Source: CAYYKK01 sp964467935
GTDB lineage: Bacteria > Myxococcota_A > Polyangia > Polyangiales > Polyangiaceae
DNA: 64,000 nt
Reading direction: 5' to 3'
Assembly: GCA_964467935.1 (NCBI GenBank)
Contig: CAYYKK010000001.1
Span: 1-64,000, forward strand
Under the pieces are notes generated by a model, which ran no database searches, was not told the origin of the DNA, and saw only the letters and a program-made list of their open reading frames with translations. A program made the position numbers and the translations under genes. Below are positions 41,157 to 49,430 of this stretch, one piece after another. Positions within the stretch are counted from its first letter, which is position 1, and each line of letters starts with the position of its first letter.

Positions 41157-41840
41157 TCACCCGAACATCTCGATGGCCGCGCCGTTCATCGCCGCGGGCG
41201 CGTCGAGCGCGGCGTAGACGATGGCGTTGGCGACGTCGTCCGCCGTCATCAGCGGAGCGAACCCGCTGCCCTTCAGCATGTCCGTGTCGACGGAGCCGGG
41301 CAGCACGGCCAGCGCGCCGAGGCGCGTGCCCCGGAGCTCCTCGGCGACGCTCTTCGCCAGACCGACGACGCCCCATTTCGAAGCGGCGTAGGACGCGGTG
41401 CCGGGGCAGCCGATCGTCGACGAAATGCTGCCCACGAAGACCATCCGCCCTTCACCGACCTCGCGCATCGCCGGCAGGAACGCCCGCGTGACGAGGAACG
41501 GGCCGCGCAGGTTCACGCCCACCACCTCGTCCCAGGAGGCGACGCTCGTCGCTTCGACGTTCGCGCCGCGATGCACGATGCCGGCGTTGTGAACGACGAT
41601 CTTGGGGACGCCGAGCGCTCCGCGCACGTGGCTCGCGGCGTCGTCGACCTCGCGCTCGATCGCCACGTCGCACGCCACCGCGAGCGCGCGGACGTCGAGG
41701 GCTCGAACGGCCCGCGCCGCGTCTTCGAGCGAAGCGCTCGCGCGACCGAGGAGCGCGACGTCGAGACCCCGGCGCGCGAAAGCGAGCGCCGTCGCGCGCC
41801 CTATCCCGCGCGAAGCTCCCGTGACGACCACGAAGCTCAA
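41157..41840 (-). CDS. short-chain dehydrogenase/reductase, coupled to folE
   Basis: A 227-residue SDR starting at TTG 41840, whose TTGA overlaps the folE stop by 4 nt. The nucleotide-binding motif TGASRGIG is at the N-terminus, with NAG near residue 82 (HNAGIVHRG), Ser in FVGSISSTIG and the YAASKWG active site. The residue after the second strand is Arg (LLGRAS), pointing to NADP(H). Substrate unknown. Coupling to GTP cyclohydrolase I suggests a pterin reductase of the FolM, PTR1 or sepiapterin-reductase type; this is an inference from gene order, and no clear pterin-specific residue can be named. Confidence 0.85.
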   Translation of the reverse strand: MSFVVVTGASRGIGRATALAFARRGLDVALLGRASASLEDAARAVRALDVRALAVACDVAIEREVDDAASHVRGALGVPKIVVHNAGIVHRGANVEATSVASWDEVVGVNLRGPFLVTRAFLPAMREVGEGRMVFVGSISSTIGCPGTASYAASKWGVVGLAKSVAEELRGTRLGALAVLPGSVDTDMLKGSGFAPLMTADDVANAIVYAALDAPAAMNGAAIEMFG

Positions 41841-42439
41841 CGCGTCGTCCTCGGATCGGACCCCGAGCGGGCGCCGCCGAGGAGCGCGAGCGCGAGCGCC
41901 CGATCCTCTTCGCGGAAGCTCCCAGCGAGCGCGAGGGTCGTGACCGTGGCGCCGACCTGTCTCTCGCCGCGCGCGACGAAGCACGTGTGGGTCAGCTCGA
42001 GCTGACAGAGCGCGCCGCGCGCGCCCAGCCCCTCGACGAAAGCGTCTGCGATCGCCTCGCCCAAGGTCTCTTGCAGCGTGAGCCGTCTCGCGAGCGTCTG
42101 GACGACCTCGGCCAGCGCGCCGAGCCCGGCCGCGCGCCGGACGGGCGCGTAGGCGATCGTCGCGGTGCCGTGGCTCGGCAGCAGGTGGTGTGGACACACC
42201 GTGCTCGTCTTGATGTCGCGCAGGAGCACGGCCCCGTGCGGACCGTCGCCCAGATCGAGCGAGCCGGCGCGCAGGATCGCGATGGGATCGCGATCCTCGC
42301 CGGACAAGAGCTCGTCGATCCACGCGTCGGCGACCCGCTCGCCGGTTCCGTCGAGCTCGCCTTCGATCTCGTGCCCGAGCGCGCGCAGGAACTCCTCGAC
42401 GGCGCGCGCCGCGCGCGCACGATCACGCGGACGCGGCAC
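41837..42439 (-). CDS. folE: GTP cyclohydrolase I
   Basis: A 200-residue protein from GTG 42439, with GAGGGGTGC upstream. It matches the family through TSTVCPHHLLPSHGTATIAY (zinc Cys and His in CPHH), LARRLTLQETLGEAIADAF and HTCFVARGERQ (third zinc Cys). The enzyme turns GTP into 7,8-dihydroneopterin triphosphate, the first step of folate and biopterin synthesis, in the cytosol. Some positions differ from standard FolE, such as PHHLLP where SLCEHHLVP is usual, so it is a divergent member. It begins the minus-strand run with the SDR and Lon-N genes. Confidence 0.88.
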   Translation of the reverse strand: MPRPRDRARAARAVEEFLRALGHEIEGELDGTGERVADAWIDELLSGEDRDPIAILRAGSLDLGDGPHGAVLLRDIKTSTVCPHHLLPSHGTATIAYAPVRRAAGLGALAEVVQTLARRLTLQETLGEAIADAFVEGLGARGALCQLELTHTCFVARGERQVGATVTTLALAGSFREEDRALALALLGGARSGSDPRTTR

Positions 42440-42481
42440 GCACCCCTCGAACGCGCCGGGGTTCGGACGACGCGAGGATCT

Positions 42482-43180
42482 TCACGCCCGCTTCTTCGCG
42501 GGCGCCTTCGCGGTCGGCGACGGAGGCGTGGGCTCGGCGGCCTTCGCCTTTTCGCCCGCCACCGGCGCGGCGCCGCCGCTCGGCGCCGAGAGCGCCCAGA
42601 GCACACGCATCGCACGCGGGAAGGGCTTCTGCCCCGCGATCGACTCGCAGTCGCGGCAGTGGTTCGGGAACTCCTGGTGCGTGCAGTCGAGGCAGTGCGT
42701 CGCCGTCTCGACCGTCTGCGCGAGATCGAGGTGAAGGCGCGTCAGCACGTCGACCTTGCGCTTCAGCTCCTCCATGTACTTTCGAAGCGACTCGATCGCA
42801 GCCTTCGCCGCCTCGGGCCCGGAGCTCGCGAGCTGCTTCGTCTCGAGGAGCTTGCGGATCTCTTCGAGGCTGAGGCCCGCCTCGCGCATGTCGCTCACGA
42901 GCATCAGCCGATCGAGCTCGCTCCGCTCGAAGAGCCGGTGCCCGCCTTCGGTGCGACCAATCGGTCGCAAGATGCCGGCCTCCTCGTAGAATCGGACGGT
43001 ACGCAGCGTGTTGTCGGACAGCCGCGCCATTTCGCCCGTCGTGTACCAGCGGTCGCGACGCCGCGGCTCGGCCTCTTCGCCGGTCGTGGTCGCGCCGGGC
43101 GCCATCGGAAGACTCCGAGTGGCCGCCCCACCGGTGCTCGTGGTCGACCCCATCGAGGCATTGTGTCGTGTCGGCTTCAT
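42482..43180 (-). CDS. MerR-family transcriptional regulator with Cys-rich C-terminal motif
   Basis: A 232-residue protein. ATG 43180 is chosen because a GGAAGG sequence lies 11 nt upstream; ATG 43153 is an alternative. The MerR helix-turn-helix spans about residues 50-115: YTTGEMARLSDNTLRTVRFY, EEAGILRPIGRTEGGHRLF. A long dimerisation helix follows. Then comes HCLDCTHQEFPNHCRDC, a C-x2-C-x8-C-x2-C pattern with His that may bind zinc or another metal, unlike the C-terminal sites of classic MerR proteins. The tail is Ala/Pro/Lys-rich. It is probably a regulator of nearby or distant genes; target unknown. Confidence 0.87.
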   Translation of the reverse strand: MKPTRHNASMGSTTSTGGAATRSLPMAPGATTTGEEAEPRRRDRWYTTGEMARLSDNTLRTVRFYEEAGILRPIGRTEGGHRLFERSELDRLMLVSDMREAGLSLEEIRKLLETKQLASSGPEAAKAAIESLRKYMEELKRKVDVLTRLHLDLAQTVETATHCLDCTHQEFPNHCRDCESIAGQKPFPRAMRVLWALSAPSGGAAPVAGEKAKAAEPTPPSPTAKAPAKKRA

Positions 43181-43278
43181 CTCGATTCTCGCCTTCCTTC
43201 CTGCGAGAATCAGAAGAGCTTTGCCGCACCCTGTCAAGGCGGCCTGGCGCGGCGCAACGTCATCTTTCTGCCCAAAGA

Positions 43279-43295
43279 GCGGCGTTTTGCCGCGC
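43279..43295. repeat. 17-bp hairpin-forming element, copy 1
   Basis: The sequence GCGGCGTTTTGCCGCGC has GCGGC and GCCGC arms around a GTTTT loop and occurs again, identical, at 43340-43356. It lies in the gap between the kinase gene end and the MerR gene start. It could act as a terminator-like stem; no poly-T tail follows. Confidence 0.55.
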
Positions 43296-43339
43296 CTGGG
43301 AGGCCTCGAAACGCGCGGGGGCGCTCGTGTTCCGTCAGT

Positions 43340-43356
43340 GCGGCGTTTTGCCGCGC
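43340..43356. terminator. 17-bp hairpin-forming element, copy 2, just after the kinase stop
   Basis: This identical copy begins 2 nt beyond the stop codon of the minus-strand kinase gene. On the minus strand the hairpin reads GCGGC-AAAAC-GCCGC. The location favours transcription termination or 3'-end protection, though the lack of a U-run makes an intrinsic terminator uncertain. Confidence 0.4.
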
Positions 43357-43357
43357 T

Positions 43358-45454
43358 TCAGGGCGTCGAGCCGCCGGAGGGAACGGTCACGGGGCTCACG
43401 ACCCGCAGGGCGATGGCCGCCTCGAGCGCGCGGAGCAGCTCGGGTCGGGACGGGGACGTCGGGGCGGCCGGGCCCGCCGCCGCGTCGAGCATCGACCCGA
43501 CGCTGCGTCCTTTGCCGAGCGACTTGAACACGGTGAGGAACAGCGCGGGCCACGTGAACGACTTGGCCCAGTGCGGCGGCGACTCGGGCGCGAAGAGCTC
43601 GGCGCGCCGCGGAAACCACTCGGCGAGGAGCGCCTCGTCCGAGCGAGACTCGCGCAGCCCCGACAGGACGAGCGCAGGGACGTCGAGGTCGAGGCTGAAG
43701 TCGATCCGCGTCGGGCGCACGCCGCGGTAGAAATTCAGGACCCCCGATCGCCACGTGAAGAGGCCGGCGACGCGCGCGCGGCCTTGCGCTCGGATGCACT
43801 GGAAGACGTCCACGGGATCGACCAGGCCGAGCCCGATGAGCGTGTCGCCGAGGTGGTTGTCGTACTTGTGCATGACCACGAGCGCCATCTCGAGCTCGCC
43901 TCGATCGATCGCGCCGCGCGCGACGAGGTGCTCGCCGAGCAGGGTGCTCGCCTCCGACGACGCCGCGAGCACGAGCTTGCCGCGGTCGAAGTAGAGCTCG
44001 CAGCGCGACTGCGCCGAGTCGGCGATGAGCAAGCCCGTCTCGAGGTGCTCGACGAGCCAGCTCATCGCGTCGACGACCGTCTGCACCGGCAGGCGCACCG
44101 TGAAGTCCGGGACGCCCGGGCCCTCCACGCGCGCGGTCGTCCCCGTCGACGGCGGCAGATAGCGAGCGAGCTGCGGCACCTCGCACGCCCGGTGAAAGCC
44201 GTTTCCGATGTCGACCTGATCGTCGGCGCCGACTTGCCCCGTCGCGAGGAGCTCGACGAGCTTGGCGAACTGCACCGGCTTCGCCTCGCCGCCCTTGCGT
44301 CGGATGCGGCAGTGGAGCACCGCGCCCGGCTGCAGCGTCGGGCGCTGGCTCGGCGGCTCCGGCGTGCTCGCGGGGACCGCGCTCGAGCGCTCGCTCTCGG
44401 GGCTGCTCTCCCGCTCGCTCACGCCCGCGATGGCGCGGTCGATCTGGCGCCCTATGCCGCTCACCTCTCGCGCGCTCCGCACCCACGAGGCGAGCTCGCG
44501 ACGGAGGGCGTCGCGATCGGCGGTCTCGAACGGCTCGAGGGCGTGCGAGAGCTCCTTGGCGCTGGCGAAGCGGTCCTCCGGGAATTTCGCGAGCGCCTTC
44601 TCGAGCACCTCGAAGAGGCCCGGAGGGAGCGCCGATTGGATGGCGCGCAGGGCGTCGATGCGCACGTCGCGGATGGCGAGGAGCACGGCGAGCTGCCCGG
44701 CGCCCGCGAACAAGGGCGCACCGAGGATCATCTCGGCGAGCACGACCGTCAGGCTGAAGAGATCGGCGCGATGATCGAAGGGCTCCGCGGAGACCTGCTC
44801 GGGCGCGAGATAGGCGTATTTGCCCTTCAGCGCCACGCTCGGCTGCGGCCTTCGGACGGCGCTCGCGCGCGCGATGCCGAAGTCGCCGAGCTTCACGTCG
44901 CCCCGCTCCGACAGGTAGATGTTCGACGGCGTCACGTCGCGATGCACGACGCCGAGCGGCGCGCCCGACGCGTCGGTGAGGCGGTGCACGCACGAGAGCG
45001 CCTCGCACAGCTCACGCGCGATGTGCACCGCGAGCGACACACCGAGGGTGCGCGACGCGCCGGCGCGCGCGATCTTGTCGCCGCTCGTCCGCGTCGACAG
45101 CGGCGGCTCCGCGAACCGCAGGAGGCGGAACAGGTCGACCCCCGAGACGTACTCCATCGCGATGTACGCCTCGCCCTCGTACTCGCCCGCCTCGTAGATC
45201 TCGACGATGTTGCGGTGCTTGGCGACCGAGTGGATCTTCGCCTCCGTCGCGAACGTGCGGCGGGTCGCCGAGTCGAAGGCGAGATCCGGCAGGAGGCGCT
45301 TGACCGCGACGCGGGGCGCTGGCGAGTCGCCCTCCTTCGGCCTCGCGACGAAGACCTCGCTCGTGCCGCCGACGGCGATCCGCTTGAGGAGGAAGTAGCC
45401 GGCGAACGGCGTGCCCTCCGCCGGTGGATCCCCGCTCGCCGAGCCTCCGCGCAT
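43358..45454 (-). CDS. serine/threonine protein kinase with GYF-like and DUF4388 domains
   Basis: A 698-residue cytosolic protein from ATG 45454. The kinase domain (about residues 15-320) has IAVGGTSEVFVAR, Lys in VAVKRL, HRDVTPSNIY (about residue 171), DFGIAR (about residue 191) and APEQ. As in the PEGA kinase, the Lys after HRD is replaced, here by Thr. A middle region with FAKLVELLATGQVGADDQV resembles GYF-like/DUF4339 domains. The C-terminal third has a DUF4388 domain (TVVDAMSWLVEHLETGLLI, CELYFDRGKLVLA, LLGEHLVARGAID), often found in myxobacterial signalling. No transmembrane helix is seen. It is divergent from the glutaredoxin-like gene. Confidence 0.88.
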   Translation of the reverse strand: MRGGSASGDPPAEGTPFAGYFLLKRIAVGGTSEVFVARPKEGDSPAPRVAVKRLLPDLAFDSATRRTFATEAKIHSVAKHRNIVEIYEAGEYEGEAYIAMEYVSGVDLFRLLRFAEPPLSTRTSGDKIARAGASRTLGVSLAVHIARELCEALSCVHRLTDASGAPLGVVHRDVTPSNIYLSERGDVKLGDFGIARASAVRRPQPSVALKGKYAYLAPEQVSAEPFDHRADLFSLTVVLAEMILGAPLFAGAGQLAVLLAIRDVRIDALRAIQSALPPGLFEVLEKALAKFPEDRFASAKELSHALEPFETADRDALRRELASWVRSAREVSGIGRQIDRAIAGVSERESSPESERSSAVPASTPEPPSQRPTLQPGAVLHCRIRRKGGEAKPVQFAKLVELLATGQVGADDQVDIGNGFHRACEVPQLARYLPPSTGTTARVEGPGVPDFTVRLPVQTVVDAMSWLVEHLETGLLIADSAQSRCELYFDRGKLVLAASSEASTLLGEHLVARGAIDRGELEMALVVMHKYDNHLGDTLIGLGLVDPVDVFQCIRAQGRARVAGLFTWRSGVLNFYRGVRPTRIDFSLDLDVPALVLSGLRESRSDEALLAEWFPRRAELFAPESPPHWAKSFTWPALFLTVFKSLGKGRSVGSMLDAAAGPAAPTSPSRPELLRALEAAIALRVVSPVTVPSGGSTP

Positions 45455-45572
45455 CGGCAGATTCTCTATCACATCGGGGGTTTTGGGGCGAAAGGCGCCC
45501 TGCGCCCCCGCGCCTCGTTCGTCACGAGTTCGGCCCGTTCCTCGCTTGTGAGCTATCCTTTCGCCGGCTTGC

Positions 45573-46244
45573 ATGGAGGCGCGACGCTGTAGCATCCACG
45601 GGCTCGTCGCTGCGGAAGACGGGCGCTGTGTCATCTGTCGTCGAGGGGAGGCCGAGCCCGAGGAGGCGCCGCCGCCTCTCGTCTCGACCGGCACGATCGT
45701 CTTCGCCGTCGGCTGTCTCGCGATCATGGGTCTCGTGCTCTATTGGCTCGAGAAGCCGCCGACGAAGGCCGCGCCCGAGCCGCCGAGCATCGTCGTCGCG
45801 CCGGATAGGCCGGCGCCGAACGTCGCGGCGAACGCGCCCGTCGACGAGCCCAAGGCGCCCTCGCCCCGTCAACCGGACTTCTTCGCTTCCCCTCCTCCGT
45901 CGGCGACGCCGGCGGCCTCGGATCGAGAGATCGTCGTCGGGAGCGAGCCGAAGGAAGACCCGCGCCTCACCGAGGCCAAGCACCGAGTCGCGATCAAGAT
46001 GTATGTGACTCCGTGGTGCGATTACTGCCGGCTGGCGCGCGTGTGGATGACGAAGCAGGGCTATCGCTGGACGGAGTTCGACGTCTCCCAGAGCGACACC
46101 GACAAGGTCGAGCTGCGCGCGCTCAACCCCGAGATGACGACCCCGACGTTCACCGTCGGGGGGCAGCCCCTCGTCGGCTTCGATCCCGATCTCCTCGACC
46201 AATCGATCACGCGGATCGCCAACGCCCAGATGGCGCGACGCTGA
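45573..46244 (+). CDS. zinc-ribbon, transmembrane, glutaredoxin-like protein
   Basis: A 223-residue protein from ATG 45573. The N-terminus has paired Cys (RRCSIHG and CVICRR), like a one-knuckle zinc ribbon. A single transmembrane helix follows (VFAVGCLAIMGLVLYWL, about residues 43-60), then an Ala/Pro linker of about 70 residues. The C-terminal glutaredoxin domain (about 138-223) shows IKMYVTPWCDYCRLARVW with the CDYC redox motif, TPTFTVGG and a final helix. The topology would place the redox domain in the periplasm if the N-terminus is inside, or the reverse. It may shuttle electrons to an envelope thiol partner. Confidence 0.82.
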   Translation: MEARRCSIHGLVAAEDGRCVICRRGEAEPEEAPPPLVSTGTIVFAVGCLAIMGLVLYWLEKPPTKAAPEPPSIVVAPDRPAPNVAANAPVDEPKAPSPRQPDFFASPPPSATPAASDREIVVGSEPKEDPRLTEAKHRVAIKMYVTPWCDYCRLARVWMTKQGYRWTEFDVSQSDTDKVELRALNPEMTTPTFTVGGQPLVGFDPDLLDQSITRIANAQMARR

Positions 46245-46265
46245 AGGCCGGCGTGACCGAACGAG

Positions 46266-46301
46266 CCGACGCGGCCGAGCCGGCGGACGCGACCGAGCCG
46301 A
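46266..46301 (+). repeat. 18-bp imperfect tandem repeat
   Basis: Two units, GCCGACGCGGCCGAGCCG and GCGGACGCGACCGAGCCG, with two mismatches. It lies in the 82-bp gap between the glutaredoxin-like gene and hisIE, which are convergent. No function is evident. Confidence 0.6.
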
Positions 46302-46326
46302 GGTGACGCGCGCCGGCGCTCGCCCT

Positions 46327-46932
46327 TCAGCGCTTGCGCACGGCGAGCGCCCGGCGGACGTCGCTCATGGGAACGCCGGCGGCTTCCAGGGCGACCATGA
46401 GGTGGTAGACGACGTCCGCGGCCTCCTCGGCGGTTCGCGTCGCGTCTCCGTCGGCGATCGCGAGGACGAGCTCGACGCTCTCCTCTCCGATCTTCTTCAA
46501 GCGCAGGTTTCGATCGCCGAGCAGCTTTCGCGTGTACGACGGCTTCGCGTCGGGAGCGGGCTCGACCGTCGCTCGCTCGTGGATCGTGCGCTCGAGCTCG
46601 AGGAGGGGATCGATCTCGGGCTCACCCCAGCACGTCGTCGAGCCGGTGTGGCACGTCGGCCCGCGCGGCTCCACGAGCGCGAGGATCGCGTCGGCGTCGC
46701 AGTCGGCGCGGAGCTCCACGACGCGGAGCGTGTTCCCGCTCGTTTCGCCCTTCTTCCAGAGGCCGCGCGTCCTCGATCGGAAATGGAGCTCCCCGGTCGC
46801 GAGCGTGCGCTCGAGCGCCTCGCGATCGGCGAACGCGACCATCAGGACGGCCTTGGTGCGCGCGTCTTGGGCGACGACGACCACGAGCCCCTGACCCTTG
46901 CCGAAGTCGATGCGATCGAGATCGAGCGACAT
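46327..46932 (-). CDS. hisIE: bifunctional phosphoribosyl-AMP cyclohydrolase / phosphoribosyl-ATP pyrophosphatase
   Basis: A 201-residue fusion catalysing steps 2 and 3 of histidine synthesis. The HisI half (residues 1 to about 112) has FRSRTRGLWKKGETSGN, DCDADAIL and PTCHTGSTTCW, including the zinc Cys and magnesium Asp residues. The HisE half has an MazG-like metal site with KIGEESVELVLA and EEAADVVYHLMVAL. The gene is 3.4 kb downstream of hisN, separated by unrelated genes, so it has its own promoter. It supplies the activity missing from the main his cluster. Confidence 0.95.
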   Translation of the reverse strand: MSLDLDRIDFGKGQGLVVVVAQDARTKAVLMVAFADREALERTLATGELHFRSRTRGLWKKGETSGNTLRVVELRADCDADAILALVEPRGPTCHTGSTTCWGEPEIDPLLELERTIHERATVEPAPDAKPSYTRKLLGDRNLRLKKIGEESVELVLAIADGDATRTAEEAADVVYHLMVALEAAGVPMSDVRRALAVRKR

Positions 46933-47005
46933 GGCGCGCTCATAGCACGAACGGCCCTGGCCTCACGACCCGAGCCGTTCACGCCCCGTCGTCGTCGGAC
47001 GAGCG

Positions 47006-48262
47006 TCAATAGCCGGGGGGGAGCACCACGTTCTCCCACGGGCTCGTCGATCCCGTGCAGCTCTTCTCGTCCTTCACGCCCTCGACCGATGGGCACCACG
47101 TGATCGGGCCGTTCAGGTAGTCCATGTAGAGGTCGTGAAAGCCCGGCATGCCGGGCGCGCTCGCGCGGTCGTCGCGGAAGGCGCCCCACGAGTTCTTGAT
47201 GCGGAAGAACTGGATCTCGGTCGATGGCAGGAGCGCGGCGTCGAGCTTCTTCTGATCCTCGAGCTTCGAGGGATCGAGCGTCACGCCCGCGGCGAGCACG
47301 CCGAAGTCCTTCGTCTTCGCTTGGTAGTCCTCGAGGACCGTCATGTGACCGCCCTGTCTCCCGGGGCGACCGGCGCGGCCGAGCGTCGTCATGTTGAACG
47401 AGCCGGCGAGCTTCGGATCGGAGCTCTCCATCGCGTTGAAGTCGACCATCCACGTGATGACGACGGGGTTCTTGTCGTGCATCGCGCGCTGCACGCGGAT
47501 TTGAAAGGATCGCTTCGAGCTCGCGGAGCCCCACGACGGGTAGTCCTGCGTCGACCACTCGTCGAGCGCGCTCTGGAGGGACGTGTCCTTCACCGTCGGC
47601 TTCGCGGGATCGGTCTTGCGCTCCGTGTAGCGGACGGTGAAGTCCTTCGATCGCAGGATCGGCGTCCCCGATTTCGAGGCGGTGCCGAGGAACGTCTTCG
47701 AGCCCGTCGTGCCGAACGCCTTGTCGAGGTACTTGCGGACGCTCGGGTCGAGCTGCCACGCGTCGTCGAGCACCTGGCGCACGAGCTTCCTGTTCTTTCT
47801 CGCGCTCGGCGTCGCGAGCCGTCCGGTCTTGAGCTCGATCGTGATGCGCGCGAGCGCCGCCGACTGACGACCGCTCATCTCCGAGAGCGTGTCCTCCACG
47901 ATGAAGTCCTTCTCGCTCACGAGCCCGCGCTTCGCGATGATTTGCTTCGCGACGTACTCGTTGCCCCCGGTCTCGATCTCGCTCGCGCCGCCCGTGATCT
48001 GGTCGTACCAGTGCCAGTAGGTCCAGTAGGACTGGGAGTTGTCGAACTCCTCGCCGGTCGCCGCGAGGTGCAGCGCTTCGACCCACGACGACTCGGCGTA
48101 GATCCAGCAGTTGCCGATCGACTGGCGCTCGACCGCCGAGCTCGGGGTGTCGACGATGTCGGCGGAGGTCTCGTCGACCCCCGAGCAGCCGCCGACGCCG
48201 GCCGCGAGCAGGAGAGATCCGAAGAGGAGCGCTGCGCCACGAGGAGAGAAGGACGTTCGCAT
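47006..48262 (-). CDS. papain-like (C1/bleomycin-hydrolase-type) cysteine peptidase lipoprotein
   Basis: A 418-residue exported protein from ATG 48262 with lipobox LAAGVGGC. The catalytic Gln and Cys are in RQSIGNCWIYAESSWVEAL, the His in GGHMTVLEDYQ and the Asn in FRIKNSWGAFRD, i.e. all of the C1-type Q/C/H/N set in the right order. The long helical insertion between Cys and His is typical of the larger bleomycin-hydrolase-like proteins. It should degrade proteins or peptides outside the cytoplasm, fitting predation or nutrient scavenging. The gene stands alone with a 256-bp upstream region. Confidence 0.86.
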   Translation of the reverse strand: MRTSFSPRGAALLFGSLLLAAGVGGCSGVDETSADIVDTPSSAVERQSIGNCWIYAESSWVEALHLAATGEEFDNSQSYWTYWHWYDQITGGASEIETGGNEYVAKQIIAKRGLVSEKDFIVEDTLSEMSGRQSAALARITIELKTGRLATPSARKNRKLVRQVLDDAWQLDPSVRKYLDKAFGTTGSKTFLGTASKSGTPILRSKDFTVRYTERKTDPAKPTVKDTSLQSALDEWSTQDYPSWGSASSKRSFQIRVQRAMHDKNPVVITWMVDFNAMESSDPKLAGSFNMTTLGRAGRPGRQGGHMTVLEDYQAKTKDFGVLAAGVTLDPSKLEDQKKLDAALLPSTEIQFFRIKNSWGAFRDDRASAPGMPGFHDLYMDYLNGPITWCPSVEGVKDEKSCTGSTSPWENVVLPPGY

Positions 48263-48518
48263 GCGGCGCCTCTCAGCACACACCAGGCCACCTCCTCGAA
48301 GGACTCTAAGTAGTGGAAAGTACGTCAACGAACCTGCTCGAACCTCTGATGGTGTGGTGGATCCGACGTTCTCCATATGAAGATTGCTTCACCATGGATC
48401 GGCTTCGTTTTTCGGATCGCCACGCCTGCTCGCCGCTCCGTGAGCCCGAGAAAGATGAACCAAGGATCATCATGGCGGGTCGAGCGCCGCGGGACGCCCA
48501 GGTCGGCTACGAAGAGGG
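48263..48518. promoter_or_regulatory. AT-richer divergent intergenic region
   Basis: This 256-bp region between the divergent peptidase and methyltransferase genes has clearly lower GC (for example 48300-48345 and 48375-48420, including CATATGAAGATTGCTTC and TCGTTTTTCGG), unlike the surrounding coding DNA. Promoters for both genes are expected here. No gene with good codon use is seen, and no operator can be named. Confidence 0.4.
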
Positions 48519-49412
48519 ATGCGCGAGGGCAGAGCGAGCACCACGGCCGAAGGCGTCGCGTTCTTTCGTGGGCTCGCGAGCTTGCCGAGCTCGCCGCTCG
48601 AGGAGGTCGACGATCCCCTCGCCCCGATCCTCTTGGGCGGTCCCTTCCGCGTCGCGCTCGATGCGGCTCGGCGTCTCGCCCCGCTGAGGCGCCTCGCGCG
48701 CGCGCTGTCGATCGGGCTGTTCGATCACGTGGCGCTGCGCACGCTCACGATCGACGACGCGGCGCGCGCCGCGGTGCGCGAGGGCGCGACGCAGCTCGTG
48801 GTGCTCGGCGCCGGTCTCGACGCGCGGGCCTTCCGCATGGCGGAGCTCGCCGACGTGATCGTGTACGAGGTCGACTTCCCCGCGACGCAGCGAGCGAAGC
48901 GCGCGCGCCTCGGAGACCGCCGAGCGCTCGCCCGTGAGGTGCGCTTCGTGCCGATCGATTTCGAGCGTGACTCGCTCGACGAGCGCCTCGACGCCGTCGG
49001 TCACGAGAGCGCGCGTCCGACGCTGTGGATTTGGGAGGGGGTCACGCCGTACCTCGTGCGCGACGCCATCACCTCGACGCTCGACGTCGTCGCTCGGCGG
49101 TCCGCGCGTGGGAGCACCCTCGTGGTGAGCTACATCACGCCCGAGCTCGCGCGGATCGAGGCGTTCGAGGGGGCGCGGAGGGTCGCGGTGCCTCGCGCGC
49201 TCCAGCCGATCATGCACGGCGTGTTCGCGCTGCTCGGCGAGGAAGTGCGCGCTCCGATCGAACGCGACGCGATGGCCGCGCTCCTGCAAGAGCGAGGGTT
49301 CGGCGTCCGTCACGACGGCGACTCGAGAGAGTGGGCGCGCGCTCACCCGCCTCGCGGCGGCGCCTCGCGCGTCGTCATCGCGGAGCGCGTCGCGGTGGCG
49401 GTGAAGGGCTAG
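48519..49412 (+). CDS. SAM-dependent methyltransferase, leucine carboxyl methyltransferase-like
   Basis: A 297-residue protein from ATG 48519 with GAAGAGGG just upstream. It begins TTAEGVAFFRGLAS and has the SAM motif VVLGAGLDARAFRM, an acidic loop YEVDFPATQRAKRARLG, and TLWIWEGVTPYL. These are the marks of the class I family related to leucine carboxyl methyltransferase (the TIGR00027 type), which methylates carboxyl or hydroxyl groups of small molecules or proteins. The target is unknown; many such genes occur in actinomycetes and myxobacteria. It stands between two minus-strand genes. Confidence 0.88.
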   Translation: MREGRASTTAEGVAFFRGLASLPSSPLEEVDDPLAPILLGGPFRVALDAARRLAPLRRLARALSIGLFDHVALRTLTIDDAARAAVREGATQLVVLGAGLDARAFRMAELADVIVYEVDFPATQRAKRARLGDRRALAREVRFVPIDFERDSLDERLDAVGHESARPTLWIWEGVTPYLVRDAITSTLDVVARRSARGSTLVVSYITPELARIEAFEGARRVAVPRALQPIMHGVFALLGEEVRAPIERDAMAALLQERGFGVRHDGDSREWARAHPPRGGASRVVIAERVAVAVKG

Positions 49413-49430
49413 CGAGCCCCGCGTGCATGG

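Noticed and set aside
46254..46307. 17-residue mini-gene (MTERADAAEP...) after the glutaredoxin-like gene
   Set aside because: It is formed by an 18-bp repeat, and nothing besides a GTG supports translation.
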